From assembly GCF_016427605.1 (NCBI RefSeq), contig NZ_JAELXQ010000002.1:434001-498000 (forward strand): 64,000 nucleotides of DNA, written 5' to 3'. The notes beneath the pieces were generated by a model. The model saw nothing but the letters and a program-made list of their open reading frames with translations. It had not been told where the DNA came from and did not search any database. This stretch comes from Ochrobactrum sp. Q0168. Lineage in GTDB: Bacteria; Pseudomonadota; Alphaproteobacteria; Rhizobiales; Rhizobiaceae. The stretch's first letter is position 1. Every line of letters starts with the position of its first letter. The position numbers and the translations under genes are program-made. Below, in pieces: positions 28,341 through 38,200 of the stretch.

Positions 28341-30680
28341 ATGGCATCGCGAGACGACAGGAACGGACGCATCGACCCTTCTTTCGGCAACGAAGAGAAA
28401 AGGACTGACGAGGACGATTTCCATGTCGATGAGGAGGAGCGTATGGCGCGCTCGCAGCAGCGCAGACGGACACCGTCCCGGGATCGCGAACCGCGCGCAG
28501 CACGCCGCGGCAAGGCGAAGCCGCGCGGTTTCTTCGGTTTTCTGCGCCGCGCGATCTACTGGTGCTTCGTCCTTGGCCTGTGGGGCGGCATCGGCCTTGC
28601 CGGTGTGCTCGTCTATTTCGCAGCCAAGATGCCGCCGACGACGGATTGGGAAATTCCTGACAGGCCGCCCAATGTGCGCATTGTCGATGTGGGCGGAAAG
28701 CTGATTGCCAATCGCGGCACCACTGGCGGGGAAGCGATAGGCCTGCATGAAATGTCGGCCTTCATTCCCAAGGCCGTTGTGGCCATTGAAGACCGGCGTT
28801 TCTACTCGCATTTCGGTATCGACCCCATCGGCCTTGCCCGTGCCATTGTCACCAATGCGGTTTCGGGCCGCGCCGTTCAGGGCGGTTCCACGCTCACCCA
28901 GCAGTTGGCCAAGAACCTGTTCCTCTCGCCCGACCGCACGCTGGAGCGCAAGGTTCAGGAGGTGATGCTCGCTTTGTGGCTTGAGCATAAATACACCAAG
29001 GACCAGATTCTGGAGATGTATCTGAACCGCGTCTATCTCGGTTCGGGCGCCTATGGCGTCGATGCGGCGTCGCGGCGCTATTTCAGCAAGTCGGCCAAGG
29101 ATGTGAACCTGATGGAAGCGGCCACGCTGGCCGGTCTCCTGAAAGCGCCGTCCCGCCTGTCGCCCGCCCGTGATCCGGAAGCCGCCGCCGCCCGCGCCAA
29201 GCTGGTGCTGGGTGCAATGCGCGAAGAAGGCATGATCGACGACAAGGAACTGGCCATCGCCGAAAGCGAGCCGCCGACGCGCGCGCCATCCTACTGGCAG
29301 GGTTCGGAAAACTATGTCGCCGACAAGGTGGTGGCCGCATTGCCAGCGCTGATCGGCGAGGCAAAGAGCGATATCACGGTCGAGACGACCATTGATCTCA
29401 CTCTGCAATCAGCCGGTGAAGAGGCGATCAAGGATCAGATTTCCCAGAACGGGAAGAAGATGAATGTGAGCCAGGGCGCGCTCGTTTCCATCGACGGCAC
29501 CGGGGCGGTGCGCGCCATGGTCGGTGGCGTCGATTATGCCGCCAGCCAGTTTGACCGTGTGACCGATGCGCGCCGCCAGCCCGCATCCTCCTTCAAGCCG
29601 TTCGTCTATCTTTCGGCGCTGGAACAGGGCCGCACACCGGATTCGGTGCGCAATGATGCGCCGGTGCGGATCGGCAAGTGGACGCCCAGCAACGACAACG
29701 GCAAATATATGGGTGAAGTGACGCTGGCGACCGCCCTGTCGCATTCGCTCAACTCCGTTTCCGCCCAGCTCGTGATGGAAGTCGGCCCGCAGACGGTGGT
29801 CGATACGGCGCACCGCCTCGGCGTGCAGTCGAAACTCGACCCGAATGCCTCGCTGGCGCTGGGCACCTCGGAAGTGACCCTGCTCGAACTGGCCGATGCC
29901 TATGTGCCCTTTGCCAATGGCGGCTATCGCGCGCCGGTCTATTTCATCACCAAGGTGACTGATGCCGACGGCAAGGTGCTTTATCAAAAGGACGACGCCA
30001 TCGGCCCCCGCGTCATCGACGAGCGCAATGTCGGCATGATGAATGCCATGTTGCGACGGACCGTCGAGGACGGCACAGCGCGCAAGGCAGCCTTTGGCGG
30101 CTGGCCCGCCGCTGGCAAGACCGGCACCAGCCAGAATTTCCGCGATGCCTGGTTTATCGGCTACACGTCCAACCTGACCACCGGCGTCTGGTTCGGCAAT
30201 GACGACGGCAAGGGCATGAAGCGCGTCTTCGGCTCGACCTTGCCGGTTGCAGCCTGGAAGAGCTTCATGCAGGTAGCGCATAAAGGCGTGCCCATCGCAG
30301 AACTGCCCGGTCACTACGACATCCAGAATGTCGTTCCCGGCGGCAGCGACGGCATGGACCCCAATGCGCCTTACGATCCCAACATGATGCCGCAGGGCGG
30401 TTATGGTGATCAGCCGATGGCTGGAAACGGCGATGACGGCTACTGGCCGCCAGCGCCTGAAAGCACCATGCGCAATGACATTCAGCAGGCGCCGCCGCAA
30501 GAGGCCCCGACCTATCCTGTGAATGCTCCCGGCCCACAGGGCACCCCATCCGGCGACTATGACGACACCTACCGCCCGATGCCGCCCAGCGAGGTCGGCG
30601 ACCAGCCGGTGCAGCAGCCGCAGCGACGGCAGGGCGGCTCCACCACGCTGCTCGACATCATCATGGGCAATTCGCAGTAA
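28341..30680 (+). CDS. Penicillin-binding protein 1A (bifunctional class A)
   Basis: A 779-residue class A PBP of the MrcA/PBP1a type, which polymerises and cross-links peptidoglycan. An acidic and then basic cytoplasmic tail (1-65) precedes one transmembrane helix (about 70-95). The GT51 domain has EDRRFYSHFGID, GGSTLTQQLAKNLFLS and RKVQEVMLALWLE. The transpeptidase domain has the SxxK serine S416 (SSFK), SLN and KTGTS. The C-terminus is an unusual proline-, glycine- and glutamine-rich tail of about 120 residues. The ATG at 28341 has AGG upstream; the reading frame continues further 5' without matching the family. Confidence 0.94.
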   Translation: MASRDDRNGRIDPSFGNEEKRTDEDDFHVDEEERMARSQQRRRTPSRDREPRAARRGKAKPRGFFGFLRRAIYWCFVLGLWGGIGLAGVLVYFAAKMPPTTDWEIPDRPPNVRIVDVGGKLIANRGTTGGEAIGLHEMSAFIPKAVVAIEDRRFYSHFGIDPIGLARAIVTNAVSGRAVQGGSTLTQQLAKNLFLSPDRTLERKVQEVMLALWLEHKYTKDQILEMYLNRVYLGSGAYGVDAASRRYFSKSAKDVNLMEAATLAGLLKAPSRLSPARDPEAAAARAKLVLGAMREEGMIDDKELAIAESEPPTRAPSYWQGSENYVADKVVAALPALIGEAKSDITVETTIDLTLQSAGEEAIKDQISQNGKKMNVSQGALVSIDGTGAVRAMVGGVDYAASQFDRVTDARRQPASSFKPFVYLSALEQGRTPDSVRNDAPVRIGKWTPSNDNGKYMGEVTLATALSHSLNSVSAQLVMEVGPQTVVDTAHRLGVQSKLDPNASLALGTSEVTLLELADAYVPFANGGYRAPVYFITKVTDADGKVLYQKDDAIGPRVIDERNVGMMNAMLRRTVEDGTARKAAFGGWPAAGKTGTSQNFRDAWFIGYTSNLTTGVWFGNDDGKGMKRVFGSTLPVAAWKSFMQVAHKGVPIAELPGHYDIQNVVPGGSDGMDPNAPYDPNMMPQGGYGDQPMAGNGDDGYWPPAPESTMRNDIQQAPPQEAPTYPVNAPGPQGTPSGDYDDTYRPMPPSEVGDQPVQQPQRRQGGSTTLLDIIMGNSQ

Positions 30681-30821
30681 GGATTGGCGAGAGCGAGGGA
30701 AGCGGAGGACAATCCGCTCCCCGGTCGCGATCAAGTGAAGCACCTTCCTCACGCAGTTGCTAATTCCCCTCGAAATCTTGAGCGGCATGGTCTATTCAAG
30801 ATGTGAGAGCGAGGTTTTCCC

Positions 30822-31613
30822 ATGACCCAAATGACCAAAACAGATGCGTCCCCGACCGAAGGCGCGAAGGTTGACGAAGAGCGCAAGACGCTGGTTCTCA
30901 CCGGCGCCAGCCGCGGCATCGGCCATGCGACCGTCAAGCGTTTTTCACGCGCAGGTTGGCGCGTGATTACCTGCTCACGGCAGGATTTTTCCGATAATTG
31001 CCCATGGCCCGCCGGACCGGAAGACCATATCAAGGTGGATCTGGCCGATCAGGAAGACGTCGGCAAGGCGATTGCCGAAATCCGTCGTCGCCTTGAAGCC
31101 AATGGCAGCAAGCTGCATGCGCTCGTCAACAATGCAGGCATTTCGCCTAAAGCGCAGGGCGGACGCCGCCTGAACTCGATCGAAACGCCGATGGCCGTCT
31201 GGCGCGACGTGTTTCAGGTCAATTTCATGGCTCCGATCATGCTGGCGCGCGGTCTGTTCAAGGAACTTGAAGCCGCACAGGGTTCGGTCGTCAACGTGAC
31301 CTCGATTGCTGGCAGCCGCGTTCACCCTTTTGCGGGCACCGCCTATGCCACGTCGAAAGCCGCACTTTCCTCACTGACTCGCGAAATGGCTTCGGATTTC
31401 GGCCCCTATGGCATCCGCGTCAACGCCATTGCGCCGGGCGAAATCGACACGGCGATCCTGTCGCCGGGCACGGAAAAGCTGGTTGAACAATTGCCCATGC
31501 GCCGCCTCGGCAAAACCTCGGAAGTCGCGGAAACCATCTATTTCCTGTGCACCGAGGCCTCGTCCTATGTCACGGGATCGGAAATTCATATTAATGGCGG
31601 CCAGCACGTCTGA
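30822..31613 (+). CDS. Short-chain dehydrogenase/reductase
   Basis: A 263-residue SDR oxidoreductase. The nucleotide-binding motif is TGASRGIG (about 28-35), the structural motif is NNAG, and the catalytic set is S (VNVTSIAGS) with YATSK (Y-x3-K). The C-terminal RVNAIAPGEIDTAIL and GSEIHINGGQHV are typical of classical SDRs. The N-terminal 24 residues are extra and hydrophilic. The substrate cannot be predicted. GAGG precedes the ATG at 30822. The stop codon touches a 145-bp palindromic element. Confidence 0.88.
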   Translation: MTQMTKTDASPTEGAKVDEERKTLVLTGASRGIGHATVKRFSRAGWRVITCSRQDFSDNCPWPAGPEDHIKVDLADQEDVGKAIAEIRRRLEANGSKLHALVNNAGISPKAQGGRRLNSIETPMAVWRDVFQVNFMAPIMLARGLFKELEAAQGSVVNVTSIAGSRVHPFAGTAYATSKAALSSLTREMASDFGPYGIRVNAIAPGEIDTAILSPGTEKLVEQLPMRRLGKTSEVAETIYFLCTEASSYVTGSEIHINGGQHV

Positions 31614-31756
31614 GAGCCTGTTCCAAAAGTCGCCCTGTGTGGCTGCAAATGGCGCTTTTCTCCATTCCGGTGCTCACGTACCTAGAGTACGCTCCGCTCC
31701 GGTACTCGAAAATCACCATTTTCGCACACACATGCCGCTTTTTGAGTCAGGCTCTC
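31612..31756. repeat. Long imperfect palindrome (145 bp), possible MITE-like element
   Basis: The ends are perfect 9-bp inverted repeats (GAGAGCCTG and CAGGCTCTC) and the body pairs almost throughout (AAATGGCGCTTTT-like arms, TGTGTGG/CACACA, CCGG). The centre is GTACCTAGAGTAC. It starts two bases before the end of the SDR stop codon. No gene lies inside, and no clear target-site duplication was seen. Confidence 0.75.
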
Positions 31757-31764
31757 ACAAATAC

Positions 31765-31802
31765 AAAGCGCGGCTGTTGAAAAACACCGCGCTTTTTGTT
31801 TA
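31765..31802 (+). terminator. Terminator after the SDR gene
   Basis: AAAGCGCGG (31765-31773) pairs with CCGCGCTTT (31787-31795), with a further TGTT/AACA pairing in the loop, followed by TTGTTT. It is 47 bp before the PfkB kinase start and ends the upstream transcript. Confidence 0.85.
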
Positions 31803-31848
31803 GTTCGCTTTAATCGATTTAAAATCCAATTCAACAGTAGACCGAGCC

Positions 31849-32775
31849 ATGATCCTTTGTTGCGGTGAAGCCCTGATCGACATGCTGCCACGCGAAGCCG
31901 CGACCGGCGAAACAGCCTTCGTGCCTTTTGCGGGCGGTTCGGTTTTCAACTCGGCCATAGCGCTGGGGCGGCTTGGGGTGCCGACCGGCTTCTTCTCCGG
32001 CATTTCCTCCGATTTCTTCGGCGAAGTGCTGCGCGACACACTGGCCCGCTCCAATGTCGATTATTCCTTTGCCGCCATTTCGGATCGCCCGACGACGCTT
32101 GCCTTCGTTCGCCTCGTGGACGGTCAGGCGCGCTATGCTTTCTATGACGAGAATACGGCTGGCCGCATGTTGTCCGAAAGCGATATGCCTTTCGTGGATG
32201 AAAGCATCGACGCCATGCTGTTTGGCTGCATCAGCCTGATTTCCGAGCCATGCGGCAGCGTCTATGAAGCGCTGATGACCCGTGAAGCGTCAAAGCGCGT
32301 CATGTTCCTCGATCCCAATATCCGCGCCGGTTTCATCACCGACCGTGAGAAGCATCTGGCCCGCATGAAACGCATGATCGCGCTGGCCGATATTGTGAAA
32401 CTGTCTGACGAAGATCTCAACTGGTTCGGCGAACATGGCAGCCACGACGAAATTGCCGCCGAATGGCTGAAGCTCGGTCCAAAGCTGATCGTCATCACCA
32501 AGGGCGCCCATGGTGCCGATGCCTATACGGCCGGTGCAACGGTGCGTGTGCCGGGCGTCAAGGTTGATGTGGTGGACACAGTTGGCGCGGGCGATACGGT
32601 CAATGCGGGCATTCTCGTCAGCCTGCATAATCAGGGCCTGCTCAACAAAGGTTCAATCGAGCACCTGAACGAAGACCAGATTCATTCCGCTGTAGCGCTT
32701 GGCGTTCGGGCTGCCGCCGTCACCGTTTCCCGCGCGGGCGCAAACCCGCCTTGGGCTGCAGAAATGCGGGATTGA
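31849..32775 (+). CDS. PfkB-family carbohydrate kinase, fructokinase-like
   Basis: A 308-residue sugar kinase of the PfkB/ribokinase family. The first signature is GGSVFNSAIALGRLG (about 29-43), and the second contains DTVGAGDTVNAG, where the aspartate before T-N-A is the catalytic base. CGEALIDMLP at the N-terminus, LDPNIRAGFI and VITKGAHGADAY are typical of fructokinases and related kinases. It should phosphorylate fructose or a similar sugar with ATP; the sequence does not settle which. No transporter is next to it. Confidence 0.88.
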   Translation: MILCCGEALIDMLPREAATGETAFVPFAGGSVFNSAIALGRLGVPTGFFSGISSDFFGEVLRDTLARSNVDYSFAAISDRPTTLAFVRLVDGQARYAFYDENTAGRMLSESDMPFVDESIDAMLFGCISLISEPCGSVYEALMTREASKRVMFLDPNIRAGFITDREKHLARMKRMIALADIVKLSDEDLNWFGEHGSHDEIAAEWLKLGPKLIVITKGAHGADAYTAGATVRVPGVKVDVVDTVGAGDTVNAGILVSLHNQGLLNKGSIEHLNEDQIHSAVALGVRAAAVTVSRAGANPPWAAEMRD

Positions 32776-32872
32776 TTCCGTCATCTACAGATAAGACAGC
32801 ACCTTCTAACCTACGCCATTGACCCGACTCAATTCCCGCCTTCTATAGAGAGTGGGTGGGAGAGAATCGAAT

Positions 32873-33721
32873 ATGGCGAAGGACAAATCAGTGGACGTCT
32901 TGCGCATCGCAGCCTTCTCGCAAGGCAATCAGGGCGGCAACCCAGCAGGCGTGCTGATTGCGGACCGCCTTCCCTCTCCAGAGGAAATGCAGAAAATTGC
33001 CAAGGAGGTTGGCTTTTCTGAAACAGCATTCGCCGCGCCGGATGGCGAAAACTGGCGCGTGCGCTATTTCGCGCCGGAAATGGAAGTGCCGTTCTGCGGC
33101 CATGCCACCATTGCGCTCGGTGCAGCGCTGGCCATGCGGATGGGCGACGGACATTTCAATCTGAAGCTCAATAACAGCACGATCAGCGTGGACGGTCGCA
33201 AGGAAGGCGAGCTGTTCGCCGCCAGCCTGCAATCGCCGCCGACACGCAACCGTGCAGCCGCAGAGGTTGAGGTGGAGCAGGCGTTGTCGCTGTTCAGCTA
33301 CGACAAGGAAGACCTTGCGCCGGGCATTCCGCCTGCGCTGATCCATGCAGGCGCAGACCATATCCTGTTGCCGCTGCGCTCACGCGAAAAGCTTGCCTCG
33401 ATGCATTACGATCTGGCGCGTGGCCGCGTGATGATGAAGCGGCAGGGCTGGACGACCATCCTGCTGATCCATTCGGAAACGCCACAGCGCTTCCACAGCC
33501 GCAATCCGTTTGCTGCGGGCGGCGTCTATGAAGACCCGGCGACCGGCGCCTCCACGGCGGCGTTTGCCGCCTATCTGCGTGATATCGGCTGGCCGCATGG
33601 CGGCGAGATCGAAGTGTTTCAGGGCGAGGACATGGGAAGCCCATCCCATATCCGCGCCCAGATCGGCACGGAACGCGGTGGATCGATCCGCCTTTCCGGC
33701 ACAGCGCGACTGATGGAATAG
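32873..33721 (+). CDS. PhzF-family isomerase/epimerase-like protein
   Basis: A 282-residue PhzF-family protein. The two-domain fold is marked by FSQGNQGGNPAGVLI, the catalytic glutamate in GFSETAFA, the GHATIALGAAL motif, and EDPATGASTAAFAAYL near the C-terminus. Family members include PhzF of phenazine synthesis and many uncharacterised isomerases; no phenazine genes are here, so the reaction is unknown. The ATG at 32873 (MAKDKSVD) has GGGAGAG upstream; a further in-frame start at 32852 is less likely. Confidence 0.88.
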   Translation: MAKDKSVDVLRIAAFSQGNQGGNPAGVLIADRLPSPEEMQKIAKEVGFSETAFAAPDGENWRVRYFAPEMEVPFCGHATIALGAALAMRMGDGHFNLKLNNSTISVDGRKEGELFAASLQSPPTRNRAAAEVEVEQALSLFSYDKEDLAPGIPPALIHAGADHILLPLRSREKLASMHYDLARGRVMMKRQGWTTILLIHSETPQRFHSRNPFAAGGVYEDPATGASTAAFAAYLRDIGWPHGGEIEVFQGEDMGSPSHIRAQIGTERGGSIRLSGTARLME

Positions 33722-33753
33722 AAACGCAGCTCGTAACGTCAAGAAGCGGCTCG

Positions 33754-35058
33754 TCATACCCTGACGAGCTGATCCACTCTCTCTTCATTGCCGAAGAATT
33801 TGAGATAACGCGCTACTTCCTTCGGGTCGCCTGTCGCTTTCTGCGGATTGTCGGAAAGCTTGACCGCCGGGCGACCATTGGCATCCGTGACCTTGCAGAC
33901 CAGCGAAATGGCATTCAGCCCTTCGATGTTTTTCGGCGCGCACCCGATGAAGTCATTGGTGAGGTTGGTGCCCCAGCCGAAGCTCATGCGCACGCGGCCT
34001 TCGAAGTGACGATAAGTATCCTCGATCGTATCGACATCCAGCGCGTCGGAGAATATCAAGAGCTTTTCACGCGGGTCCTTGCCGCGTGATTTCCACCATT
34101 CGATGATGCGTTCACCGCCTTCGACGGGCGGAGCGCTGTCTGGACGGAAACCCGTCCAGTCGGCGACCCAGTCCGGCGCATTGCGCAGGAAGGCCGCCGT
34201 GCCGAAAGCATCCGGCAGGACGATGAGAAGATTGCCGCCATAGTAGCGGTTCCAGTCCTGCAACACGCGGTAAGGCGCGGTGCGCAGTTCCTCATCGGTC
34301 TTGGCGAGTGCGGCCAGCACCATCGGCAATTCATGCGCATTGGTGCCGAGCGCTTCAAGGTCGGTATCCATGGCCAGAAGCACGTTGCTGGTGCCCGTGA
34401 AGGAATCGCCGATGCCTTCCTTCAACGCTTCGACGCACCAGCGCTGCCACAGAAACGAATGGCGGCGGCGGGTGCCGAAATCCGAAATCTTCAGATCCGG
34501 CAGCAGGCGCAGCCGCTCCACCTTGCTCCACATCTTGGCCTTGGCGCGGGCATAGAGCACATCGAGCGAGAACGGCCCGAGATTTTTCATCGCCGCGCGC
34601 GAACGCAACTCGTTGATGATGGCAAGAGCTGGAATCTCCCACATGGAGGTGTGAGACCATGGCCCATGGAAATGCAGCTCATACTGCCCGTTCTTGCGAC
34701 GAAGCTCATATTCCGGCAGTTGGAAATCATGCAGCCATGCCAGGAATTCCGGCTGGAAAATCTGCTTGCGGCCATAGAAGGTATTACCCGCCAGCCAGAT
34801 CATTTCCTTTTTGGAAAAGCGCAGCGTGCGCGCATGATCGAGCTGCGCGCGCAGTTCACCCTCGTCGATCTCGTCGGCGAGGCGTACCGAGGACGTGCGG
34901 TTGATGAGCGAGAAGGTCGCGTCCACCTTGGGGTAGAGGCCCCAGATCATCTGGAGCATCAGAAGCTTGTAGAAATCCGTATCCAGCAGGCTGCGGATAA
35001 TCGGATCGAGCTTCCAGGCGTGGTTATAGACGCGGCGCGCGATATCAGTTCTGGCCAT
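33754..35058 (-). CDS. pncB: Nicotinate phosphoribosyltransferase
   Basis: A 434-residue enzyme of the NAD salvage (Preiss-Handler) pathway that joins nicotinate to PRPP, with ATP hydrolysis, to make nicotinate mononucleotide. [23 protein letters not shown], the [22 protein letters not shown] segment (the histidine is the one phosphorylated in the family) and [10 protein letters not shown] are visible. Length matches the bacterial enzyme. GGAGG precedes the ATG at 35058. It lies downstream of cgs on the same strand but behind a strong terminator. Confidence 0.96.
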   Translation of the reverse strand: MARTDIARRVYNHAWKLDPIIRSLLDTDFYKLLMLQMIWGLYPKVDATFSLINRTSSVRLADEIDEGELRAQLDHARTLRFSKKEMIWLAGNTFYGRKQIFQPEFLAWLHDFQLPEYELRRKNGQYELHFHGPWSHTSMWEIPALAIINELRSRAAMKNLGPFSLDVLYARAKAKMWSKVERLRLLPDLKISDFGTRRRHSFLWQRWCVEALKEGIGDSFTGTSNVLLAMDTDLEALGTNAHELPMVLAALAKTDEELRTAPYRVLQDWNRYYGGNLLIVLPDAFGTAAFLRNAPDWVADWTGFRPDSAPPVEGGERIIEWWKSRGKDPREKLLIFSDALDVDTIEDTYRHFEGRVRMSFGWGTNLTNDFIGCAPKNIEGLNAISLVCKVTDANGRPAVKLSDNPQKATGDPKEVARYLKFFGNEERVDQLVRV

Positions 35059-35112
35059 CACGGCCTCCAGCAAACAATAAGTATCCGATGGCACAGGCAT
35101 CCGGATCTACTT

Positions 35113-35162
35113 AGAGCATTTCCAGCAAAAGTGCGTAGCGGTTTTGCGTCGGATAATGCTCA
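35113..35162. repeat. Palindromic repeat (copy 2, first unit only)
   Basis: TTAGAGCATTTCCAGC, then GTGCGTAGCGGTTTTGCG, ending ATGCTCAAG: the first unit of the element at 25441-25539, with a terminal GAGCAT...ATGCTC inversion. It sits between pncB and the cgs terminator. Confidence 0.8.
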
Positions 35163-35183
35163 AGAATAAGCCCTGAGTCGTGC

Positions 35184-35210
35184 AAAAGGCGGGTTTTCAC
35201 CCGCCTTTTT
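35184..35210. terminator. cgs terminator (bidirectional form)
   Basis: AAAAGGCGGG, TTTTCA loop, CCCGCCTTTT: a perfect 10-bp stem just past the stop of cgs on the minus strand, with T-tracts on both strands. It separates cgs from pncB. Confidence 0.9.
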
Positions 35211-35217
35211 AATCATG

Positions 35218-38200
35218 TCATACGTGTTTGGGAAGCTCTACCACGATTTCGTGTTCGCCATCCGGCTTGATCGGCACGCCTTCCTCCGGTTTGCCGACCT
35301 TGCGACCGTTGAGCTTGATCGACTTTTCCTTGGCGCCAGCGACAACCTTAACCCGGTAGAGTGCCTCGCCGAAGCGAAGTTCGGCCTCATAGCCATCCCA
35401 TTCCGGCGGCAGCGCCGGATCGAGATGCAGCCGGTCGCCGCGCTTTGTCACACCGAGAATACCTTCAGTGGCCACGCGATAGAACCAGCCTGCCGAACCC
35501 GTATACCAGGTCCAGCCGCCCTGTCCGCGCCGCGGCTCGACGGAATAGATGTCGGCTGCGATCACATAAGGTTCGACGCGGTAGGTGTCCGGGTTGCGGC
35601 CATGATTGACCGGGCTGATCAGCGAGAACAGACGCCAGGCTTCCGCCGTCCTGCCCATGCGGGCCAGCGCCAGAATGGCCCAGGTTGCGCCATGGGTGTA
35701 CTGCCCGCCATTCTCGCGAACGCCCGGCGGATAGCCCTTGATATAACCCGGCTCCTGCACGGTCTTGTCGAAAGGCGGCGTGAAGAGGCGGAGCAATTCG
35801 CCCTCCTCATCCAGCAGACGCTTTTCGAGAGAAGCCATCGCCTGTTCGGCGCGCTTTGGATCGGCAACACCGGACAATACGCTCCAGGACTGCGCAATGG
35901 CGTCGATCTGGCATTCGTCGCTGTCTTTCGAGCCAAGCGGCGCGCCGTTGTCGTAGAACCCACGACGATACCATTCGCCATCCCAGCCATCGCGGTCAAG
36001 CGCCGCCGTCAGGCTTTCCAGATGCGCTTTCCAGATATCGGCGCGCGTCTTGTCCTTGCGCGCCTCGGCAATCGGGATGAACTGACGCAGCGTATAGGCC
36101 AGGAACCAGCCAAGCCACACGCTTTCGCCTTCCCCCTTCACGCCGACAAGATTCATGCCGTCGTTCCAGTCGCCGCCGAGGATTAGCGGCAGACCGTGCT
36201 TGCCGGTGCGCTCGACCGCGAGGTCCAGCGCCAGCGCGCAATGCTCGTAAAGGCTCACCGTGTCCTTGGAGATTTCCGGCTCATAGAAGGCATCATGCTC
36301 GCCCTCTTCCAGTTTGCGCCCCACAAGGAAAGGCAGCCTTTCATCGAGGATCGAACGGTCTCCCGTCGTCTCGACATAAAGCGAGGTGCCATAGCCGAGC
36401 CAGACCACATCGTCAGATATCAGCGTGCGCACACCGGCGCCGGTGGCAGGCAGCCACCAATGCTGGACATCGCCTTCCGGGAACTGGCGCGATGCCGCAT
36501 TGAGGATCTGTGCCCGCGCGAGCGACGGATCGATGAGCAGCAGCGACAGCGTGTCCTGCAACTGGTCGCGGAAGCCGAAGGCCCCACTGGCCTGATAGAA
36601 GGCGGCACGCGCCCAGATACGGCATGCAATCGCCTGATAAGGCAGCCAGCCATTGACCAGAAGATCGAAGGCCGGGTCTGGCGTCTTCACCTGCACGCGG
36701 TTGAAGAGCGTTTCCCACTGGTTTTTCGCCGCCTGAAGCTTGTCTTCGAACGACGCTGTGCGGATGTCGGAGATCAGCTTCTTCGCCTCAGCCTGATCGA
36801 CAGCATTGCCGAGCAGGAACACCAGTTCGCGGCTTTCGCCCGGTCCGACTTCGATATCGAGCGCGAGCGCCGCGCATGGATCGCGTCCGGCTTCCACGGT
36901 GTTGGAGAGCCCCTTGCCTGCAAGCACGACTTCCGGCCTGTCCACCGAACCGGTGGTGCCGATGAACTCGCTGCGATCAGCCGTTACCGATTGCGGCTTT
37001 TCGGTCGCGGCAAAAAAGGCGATCTGGCCCGACTTGTCTGGATGATACGGATTGCCCGCAAAGAGCGCGCCCAGTTCGTCATCATGCGAGGGCACGATGA
37101 AGGGCACGTTCTTGGCGCGGGCATTGCCCAGCACCCATTCGACATAACCATAGGCGCGCAGCTTGCGCCTGGAGCGGCCCTTGTTGGTCACCGTCAGGCG
37201 CGACAGGCGCACCGGCTTGTGGGCATCGACGATATGGGTCAGCTCCAGCGCCAGTTCGCCATGCTGTGCGGCGAAGGTGCTGTAGCCATGGCTGTGGCGG
37301 GCTTCATAGGTCACCGCCTCATCACGCAGCACATTCGACGTTGGCGCGAAGGTGCGGCCCGTTTCGCGGTCGAGGATATAGATCGCCTCGCCCGGACGGT
37401 TGGTGACCGGATCGTTGGCCCATGGGGTCAACTGATAGTCGCGGCTGTTGCCAGCCCAGGTGAAGGCCGAACCTTCCGCCGAGACATGGAAACCGAAGGA
37501 CGGATTGGCGATCACATTGATCCACGGATGCGGCGTGTTCGTCAGGCCATTGACCCGCACGACATAGCTGCCGTCTTCCGCAAAACCGCCATAGCCGTTC
37601 CAGAACCGGAGATCGTCGCCCGACGGCGCCGGACGATTGGCGACCTTCGGCTTGACCACCGGGCGGCGTTCTTCCGTGCTGATGCCGCCGCGCTCGATAA
37701 TGGCGGGTGCAAGACCGGCAGCGCCGAGACCTTGAACAGCCGCCTGACCGCTCGTCGCCGACTTGGCATCGCGGGCGGCCAGATCGACCGTGATTTCCTC
37801 GCTGCGGCGCAGCTGTTCGGCAAGCGAGCCATTCTGCGCATGCATGACGATGCGCGCCGAAGCCAGAAGCGTGTTGTAGCTTTCGTCGCTCATCTGGTCG
37901 CGGCGGACCGCAAAGATATGGGGTTGTCCGCCACCGCGGGCGCGGAAACCTTCCACGATCCAGTCGATGGCGCGCTGTGTGTCCTGCGCATAGGAGAAGG
38001 CGCGTTCGTTGACCGCCACCACATCGACGGTGAGGCCCTTCGAGCGCCAATATTCCTGCGCGCGCAACACGCCGCGCAGCACTTCGAGATCGGCTTCATT
38101 GTCGATCCGCAGGGCGAAGATCGGATAATCGCCGGAAATCGACATCGGCCACAGATCGGATTGTTTGCCGAGACCGCTGGCGATGGTTTCCGGCGGCTGG

